A DNA stretch of 64,000 nucleotides from Erythroxylum novogranatense. Its lineage: Eukaryota; Streptophyta; Magnoliopsida; Malpighiales; Erythroxylaceae. The DNA lies in contig CM057224.1 in the NCBI GenBank assembly GCA_029891385.1, forward strand, positions 40,233,005 to 40,297,004. Direction: 5' to 3'. Below are positions 21,692 through 33,284 of this stretch, piece by piece. The position numbers and the translations under genes are program-made. The stretch's first letter is position 1; every line of letters starts with the position of its first letter. Under the pieces are notes generated by a model. The model saw only the letters and a list, made by a program, of their open reading frames with translations, was not told where the DNA came from and searched no databases.

Positions 21692-22900
21692 TTAGCAGCC
21701 AAAAACCTTGTTTTCTAGTCTTGTTAGAGTTAAATATTGTAAAGCACCAATTAAGCTCCTGTACCTTGTCACCTCAGCCTCTGGGAGAGGATCACCCTCC
21801 AGTCTTGACAACTTCTCTAAACTAACCATAGGTGTAGTTACTGACTTGTAATTTGCCATATTTGCCTTATGCAACAGGTCATTGATATATTTGCTTTATG
21901 AGAGAGTAATTCCATCACTCACTTTCTTCTCTTCAATGCCTAAAAAATAGTGTAGATCTCCCAAATCTTTGATAGCAAATTCTTCCTTGAGCTGGGCCAA
22001 TAACCTCTTCAATGTAGTAGCTGAAGAACTTGCCACAATTATGTCATCCACATAAATCAGTAAATATATGATTTTCCATGACTATTATAAATAAATAATG
22101 AAGTATCAGCCTTGGATGCATTGAATCCTAGTTGTTTAAGCTTTGAATCGAATCAAGAGTACCATGCCTTGGGAGCTTGTTTCAAACCATAAAGTGACTT
22201 ATCCAATTTAAAGACATAATGTGGATGTTGAAAGTCTTGAAACCAGGAGGTTGTTCTATGAACACTTCTTCTAAATATCCATGTAGAAAAGTATTTTTGA
22301 CATCTAATTGTTTCAATTTCCAACCTTTTGATATAGCTATTGACACAATTAATCAGATTGTTGTGGGTTTAACAACTGGACTAAAGGTATCTTCATAATC
22401 AAAACCATACCTCTGCTTAAACCCTTTTTGCAACTAATTTATCTTTGTACCTCTCAATGTTCCCATCAGCTTTACTTTTAATTTTGAATATCCAATTGCA
22501 TCCAGTTACATTTCTTCCTTGTTGAGGTGGGACTAGCCTCCATGTTTTATTTATGCTAAGTGCATTATATTCATCCTTTATTGTTTGTCTCCATTCCTTA
22601 TGTGCACTGGCTTCATATAGTTTGTTAGTTCTACAATAGTTGTGAAACCCTTCCTATTCAATAATGTACCGTCTAGAAATCTCCTTCACTTGATGATATT
22701 GTCTTGAAGTCTTGTTCTCATGGGGTGTTGTCGAGTAGATGAATGAGGCAGTGTTGTAACCATCTCCCTTGACTCCTTATCATTGACATTCGATTCTTCT
22801 TCATTGACATTAGAGTTGCTTGTTGTTTCTTGATGTGATTTTCCATACTCCTTATGAATATCTGCAATTTCATAGTTAGGTAACAAAGCAAAAACATATT
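21692..22900 (-). pseudogene. Copia A reverse transcriptase, truncated
   Basis: Read leftward, the linker ends HPMRTRLQDNI (near 22700). The RT follows with frameshifts. Its catalytic box is [19 protein letters not shown] near 22030-22080, then [13 protein letters not shown], then MANYKSVTTPM and RYRSLIGALQYLTLTR (21874-21692). After LTLTR the family consensus is lost, so the RNase H domain is gone. The RT copies element RNA into DNA; here it is a fossil. Confidence 0.85.
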
Positions 22901-24510
22901 CACTATGCTCAATAGGCTCATTCTCCTGAAGAAAGTTAGTAGGCTGAGTATGTATGAAAGGAAGAAGAACAGATTGAGATGTGACTTAAGGAGACCTAAA
23001 CGTTTCATCTAAGGATTGAAATGGAAACACATGCTCATCGAAGATAACATCCTTTGAGATATATACTCACCCTATAGGTACATGTAAACACTTGTAGCCC
23101 TTACGAAGATTGATATAGCCTAAAAAAACACATTTTGAAGATCTAAATTGCAGTTTTCTAGCATTGTAAGGTCTCAAATTAGGCCAGCAAGCACATCTAA
23201 AGGTTCTGAGAAATTTGTAATTGGGTACAACTCTAAGAAACCAACGAAAAGGAGTGTCATTATTTATGATGCAACTTGGGAGACAGTTAATAAGAAAACA
23301 TGATGTCTGAACAGCTTAATCCTAGAATTTAATGGGCATGGATGCATAAGCAAGAAGACAAAGAGAGACTTCTATGAGATGACGATGCTTCCTTTCTGCT
23401 GTTTTATTTTGCTGGTGTGTATGGGGAAAAGAGATGCAATGAGTAATTCTAGTTTGGTTGAAGAAGGTGTTGAATTTTTTATACTCACCAGCCCAATCGG
23501 TTTAAACACACAAAATATTTTTATTCAACAAACGTTCAACATGTTTTTTATATTGCAAGAATACTTTTCACAAGATAAACCCATGTAAATTTATTGAAAT
23601 TATCAATAAAACTTACATAATATTTAAATCCTTTGACTGAAACAAAAGCGGGTCCCTATTCATCTGAATAAATAAGATCAAGAGGAGATTTTGAAATATT
23701 CGTAGAATTAGGAAAAGGGAGTTAATGACTTTTCCCCAATTGGCAAGCATCACAAACAGAATTATTTGGTGAAATAGGTAAACTACTTAATTACAAAACA
23801 TGTTGAACAATAGCTGGACAGAGGTGTCCAAGCCTACAGTGCCAATCGCTTAGAGTGAGTTTGACACTATTGACTTATCGGAGTTTGTTCAAAGCAGCAG
23901 TAGAGATGTAGCAGAGACCACCTTTGCTCTTTCCTATAAGAAGAGGGACCTTAGTCGCTTGATCCTTTACAAGAAAGAAATTATGATGGAATTCAAGGAA
24001 CAACATATTATGAGAAGCAAAGCATTTGATAAACAGAAGATTCTTATTGATGTAAGGAACTTGAGGTATATTTCTTAGCTTCAGTGTATAGTTTGGAGTA
24101 GAAAGATGAGAATGGCTTATGTGAGATATAGACAAACCTGAACCATTTGCAACCTAAACCTTGTCCTAGCCCTAATATCTCTCTCTTTGACAGTCAATTT
24201 TCTAGCTCATTTGTCAAATGGTCCGTGGTTCCTAAATCCACATACTAGTTGGTGTTGACGTCATAGTTTGAAGAAGTTGTAGCTGCAGTGGCTATATGTT
24301 CATCCACCTCTTGATAGGTATGGTCAAAGAGGTACCAACATTTTAATATTGTGTGCCCAACTTTCCCACCGACTTGGCATGTTGGCTTCTCTATACTTGA
24401 TCCTTGAGAACCTCCATGATTGGTGTTATTGTTGTTGTTATTGCAGCCATGGCCACGTCCATAGCTACATCCTCATGGATTTGATCCACCTTATTGATTT
24501 GATCTAGTTA
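22901..24510 (-). pseudogene. Copia A zinc knuckle, protease and integrase
   Basis: From right to left: a knuckle CQVGGKVGHTILKC near 24350, in which the second Cys of CX2C is Gly; a protease box where DSGAT is altered to an L-GTTDHLTNELENLTVKERY-like sequence near 24230; GAG-pre-integrase at 24135-23875 (NLLFIKCFASHNMLF, LYI-like end); and a degraded core. The integrase C-terminal block FLRTFRCACWPNLRPYNARK followed by KCVFLGYINLRKGYKCLHVP lies near 23090-23230. Many stops are present. The region ends on the right exactly where the solo LTR at 24511 was inserted. Confidence 0.8.
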
Positions 24511-27500
24511 TGTCAGACCCCGATCCCGGGAGCCCGACTGTCCCGGGATGTGAGCCCGAGTGGAGCCCATCCCCGAGACACTTGCCTTGCTGAGACCTTA
24601 AACTTGACACTCTTACTCTTACTATAGTACCATAGACGTCGGAACCTGCTTTGAGCCCAACTTTCGTTGTCCCAAACCTTGCGCTTATAATCTTGCAGAT
24701 TCTTAATTGTAACTCCACCTTCGTGGCAAGCACACACCATGTATACACTAAAATCATGGGTTGACTTATTCATATAATTTGTAGCTTTATGTCTCAAGTT
24801 CTCCCTGAAACAAGAATCGCCTTAATCGGAGTCATATACTCAAGATACACTCCAAAAACCTAAGAGAGTTCATACCCGAAACATGCCCTCTTAACTGACC
24901 TTTCACTTGTTTTAGAACAAACTTTCTCAATTTAACTCCAATTGATACCGGATTTTATGGAGTGAAATATATGTGTCTTATAAATCCAATGGTTCAAGCC
25001 TCACCTCATTTGGAGGTCGTATAAGGGAAATATGCCCAAAACAACGGACCATGCTCACTTCCAAAATCGAATCGAAACTCTTTTGGCGCGATTGCTATAA
25101 CTTTTAATCTATAGCTCCAAATGTTTTCGATCTTTCACCATATGAAAGTAGACATCTAGATCTACAACTCTTATGAAGACTGCAAAGGCTGATTCTATCT
25201 CCTACATTCTGCAGCGTCCTATTTTTCCATCGTCTGATTTCTATCATCTGGTTTTCTATCGTCTGATTTCTATCATCTGGTTTTCTATCGTCTGATTTCT
25301 ATCATCTGGTTTTCTATCGTCTGATTTCTATCATCTGGTTTTCTATCGTCTGATTTCTATCATCTGGTTTTCTATCGTCTAATTTCTATCTTCTGCTTTC
25401 CTTCCTTCTGCTTTTTATCTTCTGATTTCTATCTTCTGCTTTCCTTCCTTCTGCTTTTCTATCTTCTGATTTCTATCTTCGCTTTCCTTCCTTCGCTTTT
25501 ATCTTCCGATTTCCTTCTTTCGATTTCTATCTTCTGATTTCCTTCCTTCGCTTTTATCTTCGATTTCCTTCCTTATGCTTTTATCTTCGATTTCCTTCCT
25601 TCGATTTCTATCTTCGATTTCCTTCCTTCGATTTCTATCTTCCGATTTCCTTCCTTCGATTTCTATCTTCCGATTTCCTTCCTTCGATTTCTATCTTCCG
25701 ATTTCCTTCCTTCGCTTTTTATCTTCTGATTTCCTTCCTTCGATTTCTATCTTCCGATTTCCTTCCTTCGCTTTTCTATCTTGATTTCTATCTTCGCTTT
25801 TCTAGTAAGGATCATATCTTTTGACTCAACTCCAAATTTAGCAAACGATATACCACTTGAAAACTCTAAACTCCTACTACAATCTTCATGAAGACTCATT
25901 GATCTAATTCATACCAAGAGGGTCTAATATTGAGGCTAAGCATCTGTCAAATTTTAGGAAAATTTGACAGCACATCCCCTTAAAATGCAACTACCAAATT
26001 TTCAATTCTAAGACTTCCACCTGCATAAAACTCATCATACAACCTCATATAACATGATTAAACCCTAAGGTATATTCAAACACCATTCGAAGCAACAGCC
26101 ACACTCTTAATCATCTATCATATCCAAACTATAACAATGATTCAATTGTCTTAAACATACATGGATTTCTCAAAATACATTAAACCGAACATTTTGCTTT
26201 CATAATTCATTCATTCCATCTTCATCAAATCATGTCATATTCATACAATGCTTTAGTGGGCATTTCAAGCCCAATTACAATGAAGTTTCAAAATATAATA
26301 TCTTCTCAAAATGCAACTAAAGCATTGTTTTATAAAAATCATTTCAAATACAAAATCAAAAGAAAATCTTGGAGTAAATGCCTTTAAGCTTGCTCCTGGA
26401 TCCTGCTCCATTTCTGGAAAATTTTAGGGGTGAGCTTTCACTCGTGGGTAACACATTTATATTTATATATCAAGCAGTCCTATTAGTTATTCATACTTTT
26501 AGCAATCTTTCAATACAATCATAATACATGCATCATGCAATGTTCATCAATACTCAAACATAATTTCTCACAATTCAAACATTCATCATTCTTGCATTTT
26601 CATGTAATCACATATGAAACACATCAAATAGCTCGGTAAGTCCTTATTCTTGGCAACCATATAGTCTCATTTCATGAGTCTATATGGGCAAATCTTTAGA
26701 GTCCAAAATGTTGGATCATCCTATGCCACAATCGGGCAGTAGGCGAAGGCTTCATGGTCAACGTGCGTGTGATGCTTAGACAATACCTTACCCACATAAC
26801 ATAGCAATCATGAATCATACAAGGAAATTGGACTGTTCTTATCCAATTCATTGTTTCTTTGAAATCATCTTTTCATACATCGTTCATGCCTTTCATTATA
26901 TTTATTCAACAAGTTTCTTCATGACAGTTTCAATCATCATCAAGCATTTAATACACTCACGTTCATCATTCCATCACACACATTTAATACAACAACCAAG
27001 TGATCAAAGCTCATTAATGTCATGCATTTATTTACATTTGTAGCTTATATACATAAAGATAAATATGAAACCCACCTTTTATCCTTGCTTAAACTTGCCT
27101 AAGGAAGTTCCTCTCCTTGTTCTTCTCCTCTTTCTTGTCCTCCTTCAAGCATAACAAGAAAATAACCCCATATCAACATAGGGTTTAGAAATTGAAATAC
27201 CTAAAAATCTAAATCATGAAATTCATAAGAGAATCACTAGACCCATCTTATTCTTCATCTTTCTAACCAAAAACCCAAACAAAAACTTAACCTTAAACCA
27301 AGAACTTGCCTTAAATCCTTAACCAACTAAGTGGTTTCTTGGTTCAAAATGAAGCTTAGACTCTCTTCCACACTTTTTCTTCTTGGACTTTCTTCAAAAA
27401 CCCACTCACTTTCATGGAAATGCCAAACCCTAACAAGCCTCTTCTTTCTCCTTTTCCTCCCTCCTTTCACGACACTCTTCTTTCCTCTCCCTCCAAATTT

Positions 27501-27905
27501 CGTTTCTATCTTCTTTTCCTACAAAAATCACTTATATCCTTCCTTATATACTCCTTTCTAAATTACTTAAGCCCAATAAGCCTAAGCCCAACTTACTTCC
27601 TTCTTCTTTCTTCTTCTTCTTTTTCATTTCTCCTCCTTACTTACTCAAGCCCACTAACTCTTTTCCTTCAAGCCCATTGCATTAAATTCCTCTCTTCTTT
27701 CTTACTTCATTTGGACCCAAAGCCCAATTAATACATTAATTACACCTAACTCACCTAAGTCCAACTAACATATTTAACTTCATAAATTCTTCACCTAACT
27801 CATTAATGCTATCATATATTAATTTATGACACCTTAATTAATGCTAATCTAACTTAATCAATTTAATCTAATCATGATTAATCCTAAAATTTTTTGGGGC
27901 TAACA
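24511..27905 (-). mobile_element. Solo LTR in copia A, 3395 bp
   Basis: The plus strand begins TGTCAGACCCCGATCCCGGG and ends TTTTTTGGGGCTAACA, giving TGTTAG...TGACA on the sense (minus) strand. Flanks are AGTTA (24506-24510) and AGTTT (27906-27910), a duplication with one mismatch. The copia reading resumes after it. It contains a pyrimidine minisatellite (25227-25805) and, on either side of that, units resembling the 160-bp repeats of the other long LTRs. GGGGTGAGCTTTCACTCG near 26428 sits where the folded block lies in Tekay-like LTRs. The family is probably Ty3/gypsy but has no coding region to confirm it. Confidence 0.82.
25227..25805. repeat. Pyrimidine-rich minisatellite inside the solo LTR
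   Basis: It begins as five or so near-perfect 29-bp units (TTTTCTATCGTCTG then ATTTCTATCATCTGG). It then drifts into shorter units built from TTCCTTCCTTCGATTTCTAT and ATCTTCCGATTTCC. One strand is almost pure C/T with sparse A and G. The open frame at 25575-25784 (repeating FLRFLSS and SIFRFPSF) is produced by the repeat and is not a gene. Confidence 0.9.
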
Positions 27906-28339
27906 AGTTTCATTGTTGGTTTTCATCTTAAAGCTAGTGTTGTTGTGTTCCATACGCATCTCATAGTTGAGGAGGTGAGCATACAAATCTACAAGAGTGA
28001 TTGAATCTATCCTTGTGCTCATTGAAGTCACTAGAGGGTCAAATTCAGACCCTAATCCGGCCAACATATACGTAGTAATTTCCTCTTCTTGAAGAGGTTG
28101 CCCGATGGTTGCCAAGGTGTCGATAAGATTTTTCACCTTGTGGAAGTAATTCGAAACCGATTGCTCCTTCTTTTGTATTATTGATAGTTAAAGTTTAGGT
28201 TGCATGGTGCTAGCTCATGAACAAGATGCAAACGAATTTTCTAAAGAACTCCAAACTTCATGGGAGGTGTTAAGAAATAACACTTGAGATAAAACCTCTT
28301 CTGATAGAGAGGCAAGAAAGGCACTAAGCACTAACTAGT
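27906..28339 (-). pseudogene. Copia A gag, middle part
   Basis: The reading is LVLSAFLASLSEEVLSQVLF, HEVWSSLENSFAS, KNLIDTLATIGQPLQEEEIT and MLAGLGSEFDPLVTSMSTR, the standard order of the plant copia gag domain that coats element RNA. The 78-codon open part is 27900-28136. Stops and a frameshift lie between 28136 and 28250. It is cut at 28339 by one solo LTR and at 27906 by the other. Confidence 0.85.
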
Positions 28340-29371
28340 TGATAGGTTTTCATTATCCTACAAATTTAATCTCCCACTTAAGTTGATTTGTAGTATAGTG
28401 AAGCAAGGGTATCGTCCCATAGAGATCAAAACACAAGGAAGATTTTTTTTACTTTCAAGAAAAGTATGTGTAAATGTTATGCATAAACTGATGCTAGATT
28501 ACATGACTTAATATGACAAGATTGGGGGATTTGTTTGATTGCATTAAAAGTAAACAAGAAAAGAAAGAAGAAGACATGATTTAAGTTCAGAAAATTAAAA
28601 TAAAGCCGAAAGTTTTCAAGAGAGAAATTGTTAGGAAAATTTTAGTAAAAAGTTCAGATTAGTCAAAGACCAATTGCAAAGGTTTTCACTAAATCCTTAG
28701 GTTGTTTTTAATAATTGAAAATGAATTATTTCTTAGATTGGAAAATTAGGGTTCATCAAGCAAAGATAGATGCATTCAAAACAAGCATGACATGCAACAA
28801 CTTCTTATTAATGCATTAATCTAAAACTAGCATGAATAACACAATACAAGAGCATTAAGATCAAAATCAATTATGTCGAGCCTAAGTTAATTTTCAAGAA
28901 AGCTAGCATGCATAAAATTAACCTATCTTGATCCAACTAATTAAAACCTATATACAAGCTTCAATTTTAATTAGTTGTTGCTACTTAACCTAATCAAATT
29001 ATTGTCCAGCAATTAAATTAATCAGATAGCATACAAATTATTCATGTAAAATTCAAATTCATGACTTCAAATTCACATGCATAATTCAACAATCATGTCT
29101 AAATCAAGAGCACAAATTTCCAACCATAGATTCATCAATTATACACGCATGCTTCTCATAAAAACAACCATGATTTTAGTTAGTAGCCTCAATAATTGGA
29201 AAAGAGAATTTAGTTCATAATTTTAAGTAAAACAAAGTTAAAAATCATCATTGAAAACATAGTGTAGAATTCGAGTATAAAAAGAAGAAGTAGAGAAGAA
29301 AATAAAACTAGCGTTCTATCCCGAGAGAAAGAGAAAATGTAGGAGAAAGAAAGAGCAGAAAAGAGATTCAT
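28340..29371 (-). repeat. Athila-like solo LTR, left part
   Basis: It starts TGATAGGTTTTCATT just after CTAGT (28335-28339). GGGTATCGTCCCA near 28407 resembles the U5-side sequence of the Athila LTR (TATCGTACCC near 7503), which suggests the minus sense. It is interrupted at 29371 by the LARD. The remainder is 40514-41110, and the joined LTR is about 1.63 kb. Confidence 0.75.
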
Positions 29372-29799
29372 TGTAGCACCCCACTCCCGCGAGACTCGAA
29401 CCCGACATCGACGGTGATATCCGAGCCCGTGACCCGCGAGGGTGGTATGCTAGAGCAGTCAAAACAATTCAAATACTTAATATGACATTTTTATTTTTGA
29501 AAACAATCGAGTGCGCGCATAAATCATTAAACTATTTGGGCCCGCGATACGAAAACATTTTCCTTCAAAATACAATTTCAATCATAATTCAGTTCATACA
29601 CATATTATCCGAAATCAAATTGTGCCCAATACAATATCAGTACAAATCTGTGGAATTACAAAATTACATACTAATCAGAATGACTCAACTACAGATGTGA
29701 CACTGATCCCGATTTCAAACTCTGACTCTCTCTCTTGCGGTAACCATACTCTCGTTTCACTAATGGGGTACTCTTCAAACCCTGAAAAATAATTGCAAT

Positions 29800-29852
29800 G
29801 TTGGGTGAGTTTGCGAACTCAATGAAAAACCATCATCGATGGTCCACCGAAC
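29800..29852 (-). promoter_or_regulatory. Conserved LTR block with three-way-junction potential (LARD, left)
   Basis: The outer stem here has one change (CCGAAC for CCCAAC) relative to the right LTR. Both inner hairpins (GAGTT-TGCG-AACTC and ACCATC-ATC-GATGGT) are intact. Confidence 0.62.
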
Positions 29853-30111
29853 TCATGTATTTACAGACAGTTTGCATTATATCATATATTAACACATTCA
29901 GAAAATCATATGCATTCCATTACACATTTATAAGGCGTTTCGCCTTTCATACAATTCACATTTTATCACATCATTCAATCACATCATATATGAAATGCAC
30001 ATGTGACTCTTCCAATTTATTACGGTGTGGTGACCGAGCGCCTATCAGTGATCAGTAATCAAAGGCGTCTAGGGAGTAGGAGAGCCCTCAGGGTATGCAC
30101 TAACTCCCCTC

Positions 30112-30224
30112 GAGTTCAAGGCTCGGTTCAGTAACAGTGTTTCGGTGGGCTTGAAGCCCTGATACAATGAGCCTGTGGCTCTTACGTTGGGCTCAAGGCC
30201 CTGATTTCGTTGAGCTTAAAGCTC
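30112..30224 (-). repeat. Hairpin array in the LARD LTR (left copy)
   Basis: Five near-palindromes in a row: GAGTTCAAGGCTC (30112), GGGCTTGAAGCCC (30147), GAGCCTGTGGCTC (30169), GGGCTCAAGGCCC (30189) and GAGCTTAAAGCTC (30212). The last four are spaced 20-23 bp apart. Stem bases differ between units while pairing is kept. The same array is in the right LTR from 37333. Confidence 0.8.
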
Positions 30225-30769
30225 TGATATTCGTTGGCTGCTCCGGTCACCACTATCATTATCTGATCATGACTTTATGCATGACAATTTCCATTTACAG
30301 TCATTACATTCCAATGTCATTTCCCATTCTTTCGGACCTTCGGTCCGGTATTTCAATCATATACATTTACACTTTATTTCATTTATGCATCCATGTTCAT
30401 TTACACACAATAGCACTTCAATGTCAAGTTCTCAATATTTCGGACACCCATGGTCCGAAATCAATCAAAATCAAACACACATATCCATCCGTTTTCTCCA
30501 CATGGCATCAGTGCATAACATTTAAACACATAGAAAAAAATTGAGGAACCAACTAGGTTACTCACCTATCACTTCTGAGCTAATGCCGGGAAGTCTCTGC
30601 CACGTCGATCGAACGACGTTCCAATTGGGTCTCTATAAGAATCAGAAAGGAAAACGCTCACTAATTATCCAATCCGAATTCGTTAATGATGCACATGTAG
30701 GTGTATAATGCATGTTCATGAATTCCCGATCCTTATTTCCTTCTCTTTTTCCCTTTTTCCTGTCTGACA

Positions 30770-31650
30770 TTCTAACTAGCATATCTCTTAACACACAATT
30801 CAGAAAATTACAAACCACACCTTGTTGGAAAGATTATGAAAAACTCTACAAGTTTCATGAAGACTCCAACAAGCAATTTTACCCCGAAGGGTATCAAAAT
30901 CCAATTGAAACTTCTGCCCATGCACTACCTCTTAAAACAGAACAGTATTTGTAAATTCAGTAACTTTCATTCTATTCAGTCAAAACTTGCACCATAAATA
31001 TGCTTAGAAAGATAACAATGTGATCTACAACTTTCATGAACAATATAAAATCAAATTCAATGGTTAACTAGGTCAAACAATTCAGTGAATGCTGCTGCCC
31101 CTGCAAGTACTCATTCTGGACAGTAATGTTCTAAATAGTATATCTCCTTGCAAAAATGTCAAATAAATGCATACTTTATACCTATAGAAAGATAAAACAC
31201 AATGCTACACTTCCCATGAAGGACTTCAAAGCCAATTCCATCTCTAACAAGCTTAAAACTTTCATGCAAGTTACTGATCAGGGCAGCAGTCAATAACCTC
31301 ATGCAGGTACAGATTTTGAAAATTCATAACTCCCAAATTTGATCTCCAAAAATTGCATGCTAAATACCATTTTCAAGATAAATGTTTCCTCTACAACTCT
31401 TCAGTGGATCACTCAAGCCAATTCCATTCAAAAAAATTGCTAAAATTGCTTCCAATCAGAAAGCTCACAAAACTGACATTTCAGCTAGGTTTCACTAAAA
31501 TACATTTTACCAGCCAATAGTCATCAATGCATATCTCCCAATATACATATAGAAAAATTGCAAGATCAGTGGAATTGGAAAGATAACAATACAGGCTTCA
31601 ACTTTCATTTAAACTATTTTCCCTAATTCCATCTCAATTAATTTAAAAAA
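30770..31650 (-). repeat. Degenerate tandem repeats of about 160 bp in the LARD LTR
   Basis: Five or so units each hold, in order, CATATCTC or CATAACTC, a TGCATACTTTATA-like block, GAAAGATAA, a CTACAACTTTCATGAA-like block, AATTCCATCTC and a CTGCTGCCC-like end. Clear units begin near 30775, 30955, 31130, 31315 and 31535. Confidence 0.72.
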
Positions 31651-33272
31651 ATCATCAAAACTAGTAGGTCATTGGTTCGGTTACTGTTCACAGAAACTAC
31701 AACAGTAACTTTCCAATCCAAATTTCAACCTCTTAAGGCTAAAATTAGACAATACCTATTTCACACAACAATGTAGCCAACAAACCAACGTTTAAGCGGG
31801 CACAAACCTCAATTCATTTGCATAACCACACAATGAGTTATGCTCAAAACAGTATAATAGGGCAAAACTCAAATTTCAGCTTCACTTCCCAACTTCACTT
31901 CTTATCATGCCAATTCAAATTCTACTACCATAAGCATCTCCATTGGACACAAAATCAATCCCTACAACATTCATACATTCACTAGGAGTATCTACCATAA
32001 GTTGGCAGCACCTACCTCTTACCTTCCATGCAAAATTAATCATAAAAAATTCAATCAAAATCAAGCTAAAACCAAATTCAACCATAACCATTCATTATCC
32101 TAACACACCATACATTTATACCCATCAATTTACACTATACTTCTCATCAAAGTAATGCATCAATAAGCTTAATAATAACACCACAATTCCCATTAGATGC
32201 TTCTAACTACTATGGCATTTAACTAAAACATCATTAACACTTCATTTAAAGCTTAACTAGAACACTTACCTTCTTAAGTTTCCAACCTTCAATTCTCTCT
32301 TTATGCTCACTTAACACCTTCACTACTCACTTCTACCACCATACATGCTTCTCATGGATAGAAGATTTAAGTTGCAAGGCAAGGAAAAATCTCAAAGTTG
32401 GAGGAAGGTAACACTTTGATGAGAAAGAAGGGGAAATTCGATGGTGAGAGTAAAAATGGAGAGAGCTTTCGGTTGATGGAGCAATTTCCAGCAAACACAT
32501 TCATTTATCCTTCTTTTATGTAGGCATAACCGAGAGGAAACAAGTAGCAAACCAAGAAAACAATAATGAAGCTTTAAAAGAAGTGGAATGGTGGCAAAAG
32601 AGGATTGGTTCTATGGAAAAGAAAAGTAAAAGAAAACATCTAATATACTTTAATCAATATCCAACTTATCAACCCAATTTCGGTTCCATTAAGCAATAAG
32701 AGATAAAAATCCTTCTTTTCAACTTGAAGTCACCGAAATCTAAGGGTATGAAAGCATTAAAAAGGAAACACTTGGCAATTGGAGGAGAAAGGAGGAAAAG
32801 TCAAACCAATCAAAATTTTTGAAAACAAATAAAACTAATACACAATTTCAATCCCATTTTCGGTTCCCACAAACTTTAAGGGCCCACTTATGGGTCCCAC
32901 CAAGATATTTAATAGTTTAGTACCAAATAACAGTAGAACATCAACCGGTTCGCTACTTGACGATTTTTTTCCGGTTCGAGAATTTTCTTGAGAAAATTCT
33001 AGAAAAATTCCTAAAACTTTCTTAAAATATAAAACAATCAATGGCTCACTCAGAATAATTTTTTTCAAACTCAATAGCTACGTTAATCACAATAAAATTG
33101 CCTTAGGCACAAAAACCGGGAATGTCATGTATGCATATACAGTAATTTCATGTGCACAAATGATACTGTGTATCAATCCAATTACGCATGAACAGTACTA
33201 ATTAATCCCTATCAATCCCATCCTATGGCAAATTTACTATTTAACCCTTCCTGACGGGGGTGAGATGTTACA

Positions 33273-33284
33273 ATTCTCCCCTCC
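33273..33284 (-). other. LARD polypurine tract
   Basis: The minus strand reads GGAGGGGAGAAT immediately before the LTR start TGTAACATC. The same 12 bases occupy this position in the Tekay element (57421-57432). Confidence 0.85.

Larger units (their letters stand above)
29372..33272 (-). repeat. LARD 3' LTR, 3901 bp
   Basis: It begins TGTAGCACCCCACTCC and ends GAGATGTTACA on the plus strand. Relative to the other LTR it holds about 50 extra bases near 30010-30058 and lacks a short stretch near 30278. It contains the folded block (29800-29852), the hairpin array (30112-30224) and the 160-bp repeats (30770-31650). Substitutions between the two LTRs look like one or two per hundred by eye. Confidence 0.93.

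Noticed and set aside
25575..25784. Repetitive 69-codon frame (FLRFLSS repeats)
   Set aside because: It is a direct translation of the minisatellite and has no start context or homologue.
27331..27731. Two overlapping plus-strand frames near the end of the 24511 LTR
   Set aside because: The DNA is pyrimidine-rich, the frames are low-complexity, and they lie antisense in an LTR bounded by a duplication.
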